A stretch of 35,046 bases of DNA from CAZKCI01 sp964584165. Lineage in GTDB: Bacteria; Auribacterota; Erginobacteria; Erginobacterales; CAZKCI01. Position 1 is the first letter of the stretch. Every line of letters starts with the position of its first letter. The position numbers and the translations under genes are program-made. The stretch lies in the NCBI GenBank assembly GCA_964584165.1, contig CAZOYW010000030.1, positions 1 through 35,046 of the forward strand, in the 5' to 3' direction. Positions 28,587 through 35,046 of the stretch are shown here, in pieces. Below the pieces are notes generated by a model. The model saw only the letters and a list, made by a program, of their open reading frames with translations. It did not search any database and was not told the DNA's origin.

Positions 28587-30632
28587 TTATGGACGCTCCC
28601 GACTCCCCCCTTTGTCCATAGCGTCCATTTTGTCCCTGCCGTCCCGAACTGCGCCCTTCCTCATCTCCGCCATGAAGCTTTCGACCTCGCCGAGGTCGGA
28701 GGAGAGCCGGCAGGGGGGGAGGGCGGAGACGAAGGCCCGCCCGTACCCCTTGGTCCTCACCCGGGGATCGAGGATCGCAACCACCCCGTAGTCGTTCCGG
28801 TGGCGGATCAGCCGCCCGAAGCCCTGGCGGAGCATGATGATCGCCGCCGGGACCTGGAACTCGTGGAAGGGGTCGCCGTCCGCTTCCTTGATCCGCTCGA
28901 TCCGGGCCTGGAGGACGGGCTCGTCGGGGACGCCGAAGGGGAGCTTGGCGATGATCACGCAGCGCAGGTTGGCGCCCGGGACGTCGACGCCCTGCCAGAA
29001 GGAGGTCGTCCCGAAGAGGATCGAGTCCGGATGGGACTTGAACTCCTCGAGGATCTTGTAACGCTCCCCCTCCCCCTGGCGAAAGAGGCGGTAGCGGGAG
29101 AGGCGGGGGGCGAGGGCCTCGTAGGCCCGGTCGAGAACGCGGTAGGAGGTGAAGAGGACGAAGGCGCCCCCCTCGGTCGCCCGGACGATCTTCTCGATCT
29201 CCTCGATCACGCGCGTCTCGTAGGCCTCCCGCGTCCGCGGACCGGGGTCGGGGATCCTAGGATCGGTGTAGAGCAGGACCCGGCGACGATAGTCGAACGG
29301 GGAAGCCAGGATGAGCTCGTGGCCGCCTTCGATGCCCAGGCGGGAGCGCAGGTAGGTGAAACTCCCTCCGGTGGAAAGCGTGGCGGAGGTGAGGATGGCC
29401 GGGGCGTAGTTTCCCCAGAGCTTTTCCCCGAGAAACTCCCCCACCTCCATCGGCGCCATGTGCAGGGCCCGCCGGAGGCGCCGCCGCTCGCCGGTCCGTT
29501 CGAACCAATAGACCCAGTCCTCCTGCTTCAGGTTGGAGATCGCGTCCAGGTCGGAGACGATCTCCCCCGCGCGGTTGAGATATCCTCCGAACTCCTCCTT
29601 CCCCTCTTCGTCCGGGAAGGCCTTCTTCACCTCCTTGAGCCGTTCGATCAGGCCAAGGAGCGACCGGGTGATCGCCTCGGCGGAAAACCGCTCCCGGATC
29701 CGGACGGTCTTTTTCCCCTTCCAGCCGTCCTCGAGGCGGGAGAAAAATTCTTCGTTGAGGTCATGCGCTTCCCGGAACGCGATCTCCCACGATTCCGCCC
29801 GGAAGGAATCCCGGAGACGGGCGGGGAGGAAACCCTTCCCGGTCTTGACGCTGTAGAGGTGGTTGAGGAGGGAGGGGATGCGGTGCTGGGAGACCTCGGC
29901 CCCCAGGAAGGAGGTGGCCGCCTCCTCCAGGGAGTGCGCCTCGTCGAAGACCACCGCCTCGAAGGGCGGGAGGGCCGCCCCGTTCACCGCCAGGTTGGCG
30001 AAGAAGAGGTGATGGTTCATCACCAGGAGGTCCGCCGCCTCCGCCCGCTCCCGGGCCTTATAGTAGAAGCAGGACGCGAAATGCGGGCATTTCCGCCTCA
30101 GGCACATGTCCGGCTCGACCTGGATCGAGGCGGCGACCTCGTAGCGCGGGGTGAAGCCGAGCTCGAGGAGGATCCCCGCCTCGGTCCGGCGGGCCCAGGA
30201 GAGGATGGCCTGGTACTGCTTCACCGACTCCTTGGACTCGAAGAGCTCCCGCTGCCCCGAGCGGTCGAGGCGCAGCAGGCAGAGGTAGTTGTTCGCGCCC
30301 AGGCAGAGCTCGGCCCGCAGCTCGATCCCGGTGGCGGAGACGAGGAAGGGGATGTCCTTCTCGATGAGCTGTTTCTGGAGGGTCTTGGTCTCGGTGGAGA
30401 CGGCGGCCCGCTTCTTCAGGACCTTGCTCCAGAGGATGAGGGGGTAGAGGTAGGCGAGGCTTTTGCCCACCCCCGTCCCGGCCTCGACCAGGAGGGTCTC
30501 GCCGCGCCCGATCGCCCGGGCGACCGCGGCGGCCATCTCCACCTGCTCCGGCCGGAACTCGTAGTCCGGATGCCGCAGGGCCAGGGGCCCGCCGGGGCGG
30601 AAGAAGCCGGCGATCTCGTCGATGGTGGTCAA
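28587..30632 (-). CDS. dinG: DinG/XPD-like ATP-dependent DNA helicase with iron-sulfur cysteines
   Basis: About 681 residues from a TTG at 30632 (LTTIDEIAGFFRPGGPLALR). The frame stays open to an ATG at 30713, but that stretch is repeat-like, so the start is uncertain. SF2 motifs: EFRPEQVEMA, Walker A EAGTGVGKSLAYLYP, DEAH box VVFDEAHSLEE, ILTSATLSTGG, FLFTSYR-type motif (here FVLFTSYRVLD), GTTSFWQGVDVPG, and motif VI RQGFGRLIRH. Four Cys (LCLGANNYLC, then CLRRKCPHFASC) fit the 4Fe-4S domain of the DinG/XPD group. It unwinds DNA during repair or R-loop removal. It follows ubiB on the minus strand. Confidence 0.92.
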   Translation of the reverse strand: MTTIDEIAGFFRPGGPLALRHPDYEFRPEQVEMAAAVARAIGRGETLLVEAGTGVGKSLAYLYPLILWSKVLKKRAAVSTETKTLQKQLIEKDIPFLVSATGIELRAELCLGANNYLCLLRLDRSGQRELFESKESVKQYQAILSWARRTEAGILLELGFTPRYEVAASIQVEPDMCLRRKCPHFASCFYYKARERAEAADLLVMNHHLFFANLAVNGAALPPFEAVVFDEAHSLEEAATSFLGAEVSQHRIPSLLNHLYSVKTGKGFLPARLRDSFRAESWEIAFREAHDLNEEFFSRLEDGWKGKKTVRIRERFSAEAITRSLLGLIERLKEVKKAFPDEEGKEEFGGYLNRAGEIVSDLDAISNLKQEDWVYWFERTGERRRLRRALHMAPMEVGEFLGEKLWGNYAPAILTSATLSTGGSFTYLRSRLGIEGGHELILASPFDYRRRVLLYTDPRIPDPGPRTREAYETRVIEEIEKIVRATEGGAFVLFTSYRVLDRAYEALAPRLSRYRLFRQGEGERYKILEEFKSHPDSILFGTTSFWQGVDVPGANLRCVIIAKLPFGVPDEPVLQARIERIKEADGDPFHEFQVPAAIIMLRQGFGRLIRHRNDYGVVAILDPRVRTKGYGRAFVSALPPCRLSSDLGEVESFMAEMRKGAVRDGRDKMDAMDKGGSRERP
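28589..28645. repeat. Second copy of the ATGGACG / CGTCCAT repeat cluster
   Basis: ATGGACGCT (28589-28597) and AGCGTCCAT (28620-28628) are exact inverse complements, followed by TTTTGTCCC and CCGTCCC. The minus-strand helicase gene ends inside it, so its last residues (GRDKMDAMDKGGSRERP) are repeat-encoded. Confidence 0.65.
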
Positions 30633-30722
30633 GGGTGGCGGGTAAGGGGTAGAGGATAGCAAATTATGAGCGGTGGAGAAAATATGCCGTAAACCGCGAA
30701 GAGTAAATCGCAAACTGCACTC
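30633..30722. repeat. Low-complexity repeat stretch between ubiB and the helicase gene
   Basis: Two small motifs alternate: GGGTGGCGGGTAAGGGGTAG with GATAGC, then CGTAAACCGCGAAGAGTAAA with TCGCAAACTGC. They resemble the other short-period intergenic repeats of this window and make the helicase start ambiguous. Confidence 0.45.
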
Positions 30723-30769
30723 CTCCTACCGCGACCGTTGAACGGTACGTTCAACGGTCGCGGTAGGAG
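30723..30769 (-). terminator. Perfect 22-bp hairpin containing the ubiB stop codon
   Basis: Arms 30723-30744 and 30748-30769 are exact inverse complements with the 3-nt loop GTA. The stop TGA (30753-30751) is in the arm next to the loop, so the last codons of the gene form the stem. No T-tract follows on the minus strand. Confidence 0.6.
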
Positions 30770-32418
30770 ATGAAGATGATCCAGAGGCCGAGGACCGCGG
30801 CGACCAAGTAGCCCAGGAGCCCGAGGACCGAGACGCCGAAGAGGAGGGGCTTCAGGCGGGCGAGGATGACCAGGGAGGAGCCGACCAGGAGAGCGGAGAG
30901 GATCATCCCGATCACCAAGCGGTTGGCGGCCGACTTCAGGGTCAGCATCATCCGCTCCAGGCCGGTGTACTGGTAAACGATGGTCAGCTTCCCCTCCTCC
31001 AGCTTGGTGATGATGTTGTTGAGCCGCAAGGGGAGGCCCTCCAGGAGGCCCGCGGTCTGGTAGAGGTTCCGCCGGAGGACGGACCAGACCCGGCGGGGCT
31101 TGAGCCTCTCCTCTCCCACCTGGACCAGGTAGGTGCGGGCGTTGGCCATCAGGTCGAACTCCGGGTCGAGGCGGCGAACCAGCCCCTCCAGGTCCATCAG
31201 CGCCCGGGCGACCAGAAGGTAGTGGGGGTTCAGGCGGATGCGCCAGCGCCCGAGCATCTCGAAGACCTGGAGGAGGGCCCGCCCGAGGTCGAGGTCGCGC
31301 AGGGCCGCCGGGCGAGAGCGGTCGAGGAGGAGGAGCATCTCCTCCTCCAGCCCCTCCCGGTTCTCCACCACGGTGTCCCCGGAGAGCGCGAGCGCGCAGT
31401 CCACCGCCCAGACCGGGTCGCCCCAGACGAAGGCCTCCAGGAACTCGGCGAGCTTGAAGCGCATCTTCCAGGAAAGCCTCCCCACCAGCCCCCAGTCGTA
31501 GAGGATCACCCGGCCCTCCGGGTCGAAGCACACGTTCCCGGCGTGGGGATCGGCGTGGAAGAAGCCGAAGATCATGATCTGGCGGAAGCTGGCGGCGACG
31601 AGGTTCCGCGCCGCCGCTTTCCTGGCCTCCTCGCCCTTCAGCTCCGATTCCTTAAGGCCGTCGAGCTCGCCCATGACCAGGAGCGTCCGCCCGCAGAGCC
31701 CTTCCACGATCTCGGGGAGGATAACGGGGTCGGAAGCGGTGAAGAGGCGGCGGGCGGCGAGGACGTTCTCCTTCTCGATCGAGAAGTCGAGCTCCTGGAG
31801 GATGGCCCGGCGGGCCTCCTCCACCGCCCGGGGGAGGTTGAGGTGGCGCAGCTCGGCGAACCGCTCGTGCGCCTGGCGGGCGACGAAGGCGATCAGGTGG
31901 AAATCGGAGGCGACCACCGCCTCGATCAGAGGGCGGCGGACCTTGCAGACGACGCTCCGCTCTTCTCCCCGGATCTTCGCCCGGTGGACCTGGGCGATGG
32001 AGGCGGAGGCGAGCGGCTTCTCCTCGAAGACGGAGAAGACCTCCGCGATCTTCCTCGAAAGGGCGCCCTCCACCTCCGCCCGGGCCAGGGGGAATTCCAC
32101 CGGGGGGACGGCGTCCTGGAGCTTCTGGAGCTCCGCGATCAGGGCGGCCGGGAGAAGGTCCGGCCGCATCGAGAGGAACTGGCCGAGCTTGATGAAGGTC
32201 GGCCCGAGCTCCTCGACCATCAAGCGGATCCGCTCGGGAGGCGAGAGGTCGGGGCGGACCCCGGATAGACGCTGGGCGAGCGGCTCGAAGGGGAGGTGGA
32301 GGCGCCGGACGACATCCTCGAACCCATAGCGGAAGACGACGGAGAGGAGGTACTTGGCGCGCTTCAGGTCCCGGACCGCGGTGAAGGGAGTAACGCCGCT
32401 ACCGAGCGGAGCGTCCAC
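30751..32418 (-). CDS. ubiB: UbiB/AarF/ABC1-family atypical kinase
   Basis: 555 residues. The family-specific KxGQ motif (FIKLGQFLSMRPDLLP, Lys 77), Ala-rich loop ASASIAQVHRA, VCKVRRP with the ATP-binding Lys, ELDFSIEKEN and the catalytic FHADPHAGN plus YDWGLVG (Asp for metal) are all present. Two C-terminal membrane helices (IGMILSALLVGSSLVIL and LGLLGYLVAAVLGLWII) anchor it in the inner membrane. Homologues are ATPases needed for ubiquinone or other isoprenoid-lipid metabolism; no quinone genes adjoin here. Start is a GTG at 32418 with GGAGAAGG upstream. It overlaps the phasin-like gene by 20 bp. Confidence 0.93.
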   Translation of the reverse strand: MDAPLGSGVTPFTAVRDLKRAKYLLSVVFRYGFEDVVRRLHLPFEPLAQRLSGVRPDLSPPERIRLMVEELGPTFIKLGQFLSMRPDLLPAALIAELQKLQDAVPPVEFPLARAEVEGALSRKIAEVFSVFEEKPLASASIAQVHRAKIRGEERSVVCKVRRPLIEAVVASDFHLIAFVARQAHERFAELRHLNLPRAVEEARRAILQELDFSIEKENVLAARRLFTASDPVILPEIVEGLCGRTLLVMGELDGLKESELKGEEARKAAARNLVAASFRQIMIFGFFHADPHAGNVCFDPEGRVILYDWGLVGRLSWKMRFKLAEFLEAFVWGDPVWAVDCALALSGDTVVENREGLEEEMLLLLDRSRPAALRDLDLGRALLQVFEMLGRWRIRLNPHYLLVARALMDLEGLVRRLDPEFDLMANARTYLVQVGEERLKPRRVWSVLRRNLYQTAGLLEGLPLRLNNIITKLEEGKLTIVYQYTGLERMMLTLKSAANRLVIGMILSALLVGSSLVILARLKPLLFGVSVLGLLGYLVAAVLGLWIIFISYRDR

Positions 32419-32707
32419 CGCGCGCCTTCTCCAGGGCGGCGAGCCTCTTCCGGAGCTCCTCCACCTCGCTCCGGCGGGCCAGCCCGAGCGACTCCACCGC
32501 CTTGCGGACCGCCTCCTCCAGCGTCTTCCGATACTCCTTGACCTGCTTCTCCCCGGAGCGGGCGAGATCGGCGATGATCTTGTCCGCCTCGGAGGCGTTG
32601 AGCTTGCCGAGCTTGACCAGGCGCCGGATCTCGCCCTCCAGCGCTTTCACGGTGGCCGCGGTGAGCCCGAGGCCGGTGAGGACTGCCTTCTTGATGAAGT
32701 CGGTCAT
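32399..32707 (-). CDS. Phasin-like small helical protein
   Basis: 102 residues: MTDFIKKAVLTGLGLTAATV, then KALEGEIRRLVKLGKLNASE and a long charged coiled-coil helix to the end (KQVKEYRKTLEEAVRKAVES, EVEELRKRLAALEKARGG). This matches the phasin/polyhydroxyalkanoate-regulator-like proteins commonly encoded beside AarF/UbiB kinases; no PHA synthase is present, so granule binding is not implied. It more likely associates with membrane or kinase. Start 32707 has GGGAGGTGG upstream. The 20-bp overlap with ubiB suggests coupled translation. Confidence 0.82.
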   Translation of the reverse strand: MTDFIKKAVLTGLGLTAATVKALEGEIRRLVKLGKLNASEADKIIADLARSGEKQVKEYRKTLEEAVRKAVESLGLARRSEVEELRKRLAALEKARGGRSAR

Positions 32708-32811
32708 TTGCCACCTCCCGTTCGATCGCGGATCAGCAGCCGCGCCATTTCCAGGATACCCGGCGCGGTGGGGAAGATCAAGGGCTTCCGGTATCGATGC
32801 CCAGCCCGGGA

Positions 32812-32837
32812 CGCGGACCATGAAGGTCCGCGGCTAC
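32812..32837. repeat. REP-like palindrome with CTAC tail
   Basis: CGCGGACC (32812-32819) pairs with GGTCCGCG (32825-32832) around ATGAA and is followed by GCTAC. It resembles the element at 1234-1260. It lies in the 222-bp gap 32708-32929, which also contains the terminator described next and nothing else I can name. Confidence 0.6.
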
Positions 32838-32861
32838 GGAATGACGAGAACCATGCCGAGC

Positions 32862-32906
32862 AAAAACGAATCCGCCCCGAACCACCGGTTCGGGACGGAT
32901 TCGTTT
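32862..32906 (-). terminator. Intrinsic terminator of the PLP-enzyme gene
   Basis: Arms 32864-32883 and 32887-32906 form a 20-bp stem with one G-T pair and the 3-nt loop ACC. On the minus strand it is followed by TTTTTG, so this one has a proper T-tract. It starts 23 bp after the stop at 32930. Confidence 0.85.
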
Positions 32907-32929
32907 GGGCTGGGATCCGCGTCCGCGGA

Positions 32930-34405
32930 TTATTTGCGGTACTTTTTGATCAGTCCCGTCCGCTCGTTGAACTCCTTGATCTGCTCGTCCAGCTTGCCGA
33001 CCGAGCGGTACTGGTCGATCCACCAGCGGTCGTCGTTCCACTGGGCGTTCAGGTCCTTGAGCTCCCGCCCCTGCTGCTCGATCCAGGTGAAATACTTCAG
33101 GTTGTGCATCCGCTTCCGATCGTAGTAGGAGGTCTCGAGCAGCCAGTCGATCCCGAGGTCGGCGACGTACTTGCCGTAGTCCACCTCGGCCCGGCAGGGG
33201 GTGTACTCTCCTTCCTTCTCCCGGTACTCCTTGAGCCGCGAGCCGTAGAGCTCCATCGAGTCCGTGGAGAGGGTGATCATCACGTCGTTCTCGTTGAACT
33301 CGAAGTAGCGGGCGGTCTTCATCGCCCCGATCAGGTTGGCGATCCCGGAGATCCCGAGGAGGTCGAGCTTGTCCACGACCTCCTTGGGCGCCCCGATCTT
33401 CTTGAGGAACGCCCGCCCCGCCGGCTCGTTGAAGAGGCGCATCAGGGCGATGCAGGCGTTGTCGTCAATCGCCGCCACCACGTCGGTGTGCTTGAGGTTG
33501 TGGACCCAGGGAACGTGCTTGTCGCCGATCCCCTCGATCCGATGCCCGCCGAATCCGTTCAGGTAGAGGGTCGGGCACTGGAGCGCCTCGCCCACGGTCA
33601 GCTTGACCAGGGGGTAGACTTCCTTCAGGTACTCGCCGCTCCCCAGCGTCCCGGCCGAGCCCTGGGTCAGGGAAACCCCGGCAAGCCTCTGGCCGGCCTT
33701 TTTCTCCTTCTCGAAGACCTCCTGCATCGCCTGACCGGTGACGGCGAAGTGCCACATCGAGTTGCCCATCTCGTCGAACTGGTTGAGGATGACGACCTTG
33801 TCGCCGAACTCGCGGCGGAGCTCCCAGCACTTGTCGTAGATCTCCTTGACGTTCGACTCGCAGCCCGGCGTGGCGTAGATCTCGGAGCCGATCTCCTTCA
33901 GCCACTCGAAACGCTCCTTGGACATCTCCTTGGGAAGGATGGCGACCGGCGTGCAGCCGAGGAGGATCGAGTCGAAGGCGCCGCCGCGGCAGTAGTTCCC
34001 GGTGGAGGGCCAGACCGCCTTCTGGGCGGTGGGGTCGAACTCGCCGGTGACCAGGCGGGGAGCGAGGCAGCCGAAGGCCGCCCCGACCTTGTGGGCGCCG
34101 GTCGGGAAGAACTTTCCGAGGAGCATGATGATCCGGGCCTTGACACCGGTGATCTCGCGCGGGATCTCCAGGTAGTTGACGCCGCCGAAGAGGCCGCCCG
34201 ACTTCTTCGGCTCGTTCTTCCAGGTGATCCGGAAGAGATTGCGGGGATGGGTGTCCCAGAGCCCGATCTTCTTGAGCTCCTCCTTGATCCCCTGCGGGAC
34301 CTTCTCCGGATGGACCATCTGCTCGAAGGTGGGGATAATGATGTTCTTCTCCCGGCACCTCTTGACCGTGTTCTCCAGCACCTTCTTCCTGTCCTGCTCC
34401 TTCAT
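32930..34405 (-). CDS. Long PLP-dependent enzyme of the tryptophan synthase beta / cysteine synthase superfamily
   Basis: 491 residues from ATG 34405 (MKEQDRKKVLENTVKRCREK, with GGGGGAAAGGG upstream). The PLP Lys is in GKFFPTGAHKVGAAFG; the Asn loop is PSTGNYCRGGAFDS; a glycine loop appears in SLTQGSAGTLGSGEYLKEVY. Extra features are the long N-terminal helix region and about 120 C-terminal residues rich in aromatics (YGKYVADLGIDWLLETSYYD, WNDDRWWIDQYRSVGK). It is far longer than CysK (about 300). Relatives are annotated only as PLP-dependent or cysteine-synthase-like, so the reaction, probably beta-replacement or elimination on a serine-type substrate, is unproven. It is divergent from fba. 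Confidence 0.85.
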   Translation of the reverse strand: MKEQDRKKVLENTVKRCREKNIIIPTFEQMVHPEKVPQGIKEELKKIGLWDTHPRNLFRITWKNEPKKSGGLFGGVNYLEIPREITGVKARIIMLLGKFFPTGAHKVGAAFGCLAPRLVTGEFDPTAQKAVWPSTGNYCRGGAFDSILLGCTPVAILPKEMSKERFEWLKEIGSEIYATPGCESNVKEIYDKCWELRREFGDKVVILNQFDEMGNSMWHFAVTGQAMQEVFEKEKKAGQRLAGVSLTQGSAGTLGSGEYLKEVYPLVKLTVGEALQCPTLYLNGFGGHRIEGIGDKHVPWVHNLKHTDVVAAIDDNACIALMRLFNEPAGRAFLKKIGAPKEVVDKLDLLGISGIANLIGAMKTARYFEFNENDVMITLSTDSMELYGSRLKEYREKEGEYTPCRAEVDYGKYVADLGIDWLLETSYYDRKRMHNLKYFTWIEQQGRELKDLNAQWNDDRWWIDQYRSVGKLDEQIKEFNERTGLIKKYRK

Positions 34406-34450
34406 CCCTTTCCCCCTTTGGGTTGGTGGGCGGTGGTTCGACAAAAGATT

Positions 34451-34479
34451 ATTGAAACACAGGGCGAGGCGGATGTCAA
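34451..34479 (-). promoter_or_regulatory. Promoter of the PLP-enzyme gene
   Basis: On the minus strand TTGACA (34479-34474) is followed after 17 bp by TTCAAT (34456-34451, four of six consensus). The A/T-rich stretch continues with AATCTTTTG towards the gene. Confidence 0.5.
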
Positions 34480-34534
34480 GGCGGCCGGGTGGCGTGTCTA
34501 CCCAACTTATCGGCGCGGATTGCGCGTTTGGAGT

Positions 34535-34552
34535 GCGGCGGCACGACGCCGC
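34535..34552. repeat. Small palindrome in the divergent gap
   Basis: GCGGCG (34535-34540) and CGCCGC (34547-34552) flank GCACGA, bordered by TTGGAGT and TTTCGG. It has the look of a dispersed REP-like element. The 246-bp gap 34406-34651 otherwise holds the two promoters. Confidence 0.4.
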
Positions 34553-34570
34553 TTTCGGAGGAACGGCGGC

Positions 34571-34599
34571 TTTACATGCACCCCTTGGTCTGCTAGCAT
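34571..34599 (+). promoter_or_regulatory. Extended -10 promoter of the aldolase gene
   Basis: TTTACA (34571-34576), a 17-bp spacer ending in TGC, and TAGCAT (34594-34599) form an extended -10 promoter. A short GC hairpin (about 34612-34634) lies in the leader before the ribosome site. Confidence 0.6.
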
Positions 34600-34651
34600 C
34601 TTTTCCCTACCCTCCCGGCGTCGCCGGAAGGGCAGGAAAAAGGAGGGAACG

Positions 34652-35046
34652 ATGATCGTCAACACCAAGCTGCTGTTCCAGGACGCCTACGGCAAATACG
34701 CGATCGGCGCCTACAACATCAACAACCTCGAGCAGACGATGGGCCTCTTCCGGGGGAACATCGACTCCAAGGCCCCCTTCATCATCCAGATCTCCAAGGG
34801 CGCCCGCTCCTACACCCACAAGAAGATGCTGGAGTCGCTGATCCGCGCCGCCGACTCCGTCTTCCCCGAGGCGGTCTTCGCCGTCCACCTCGACCACGGG
34901 GACGAGGAGACCTGCATGGACTGCATCCGGAGCGGCTTCTACAGCTCGGTGATGATCGACGCCAGCGCGGAGCCCTACGCGAAGAACGTGGAGATCACCA
35001 AGCGCGTGGTGGCCGCCGCCCACGCCCGGGGGATCGTGGTGGAGGC
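34652..35046 (+). CDS. fba: Class II fructose-bisphosphate aldolase, 3' end cut by window edge
   Basis: 131 codons are visible. MIVNTKLLFQDAYGKYAIGA followed by YNINNLEQTMGLF, the segment PFIIQISKGARSYTHKK, and FAVHLDHGDEETCMDCIRSG with the catalytic Asp and zinc-binding His, then FYSSVMIDASAEPYAKNVEI, are the N-terminal half of a Zn2+-dependent class II aldolase. It splits fructose-1,6-bisphosphate to DHAP and glyceraldehyde-3-phosphate; DHAP is also the substrate of the mgsA product in this window. The ATG at 34652 has AGGAGGG five bases upstream. A tagatose-bisphosphate-type specificity cannot be excluded from this half. Confidence 0.93.
   Translation, partial: MIVNTKLLFQDAYGKYAIGAYNINNLEQTMGLFRGNIDSKAPFIIQISKGARSYTHKKMLESLIRAADSVFPEAVFAVHLDHGDEETCMDCIRSGFYSSVMIDASAEPYAKNVEITKRVVAAAHARGIVVE

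Noticed and set aside
28800..30659. A 619-codon open frame antisense to the helicase gene
   Set aside because: Composition is typical of antisense shadow in G+C-rich DNA, there is no ribosome site or motif, and the helicase on the other strand is certain.
1..35046. tRNA, rRNA, phage or plasmid origin features
   Set aside because: None was recognised on either strand when reading through the gaps. A covariance-model scan would be the decisive test for small RNAs.

Overview
This window looks like a high-GC (roughly two thirds G+C by eye) chromosome segment of a diderm, probably anaerobic or facultative bacterium. The diderm call rests on a TonB-dependent outer-membrane receptor, a TonB protein and an ABC-type (Wzm/Wzt) polysaccharide exporter. 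I see no tRNA, rRNA, CRISPR array, phage gene or transposase. Gaps between genes are full of short-period repeats and perfect palindromes, a style I associate with PVC-like and candidate-phylum genomes; that placement is an inference, not an identification.

Left part (1-6.6 kb): a MerR-like regulator and cysteine synthase operon (minus strand, cut by the left edge), a secreted protein of unknown function, a DUF155/RMD1-type membrane protein, and divergently a P-type Ca2+-ATPase. The ATPase reading frame converges on and overlaps an NTPase frame.

Metal-uptake block (5.9-14.3 kb): this is the most interesting region. A compact, overlapping minus-strand operon encodes a TonB-dependent receptor, a fused double ABC ATPase, an S-component-like membrane protein, an ECF T component, a DUF4213/DUF364 protein, an XdhC/CoxI protein and a THEP1-like NTPase. 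Directly upstream lies a gene for a stand-alone ModE-type DNA-binding protein, and divergent from that a TonB gene. A 24-bp ModE-box-like dyad covers the -10 and spacer of a good promoter in front of the receptor gene. I read the block as a candidate molybdate/tungstate-responsive (or related metal) import and cofactor-handling system linking TonB-driven outer-membrane passage to an ECF importer. The substrate is inferred only from the regulator, the box and XdhC.

Middle (14.3-17.5 kb): a striking tandem array of hairpin units sits between convergent tonB and malQ (4-alpha-glucanotransferase), followed by palindromic repeats, two small unknown genes and mgsA (methylglyoxal synthase).

Polysaccharide operon (17.5-25.0 kb): Wzm permease, Wzt ATPase, a coiled-coil unknown, two GT4 glycosyltransferases and a GT-C/DUF2142-like membrane protein. 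Two lower-GC cassettes with terminal inverted repeats interrupt it, one carrying a GxxExxY gene and one a four-helix-bundle gene. Both read in the operon direction, and one appears to have supplied a new C-terminus to the glycosyltransferase before it.

Right part (25-35 kb): uridine phosphorylase, an unknown, fabD, a secreted endonuclease/exonuclease/phosphatase-fold protein, a DinG-like helicase, a UbiB/ABC1 kinase with a phasin-like partner, a long PLP-dependent beta-family enzyme and the start of a class II fructose-bisphosphate aldolase. Many genes end in perfect 17-22 bp hairpins with 3-nt loops that touch or contain the stop codon, and most of these lack a T-tract.
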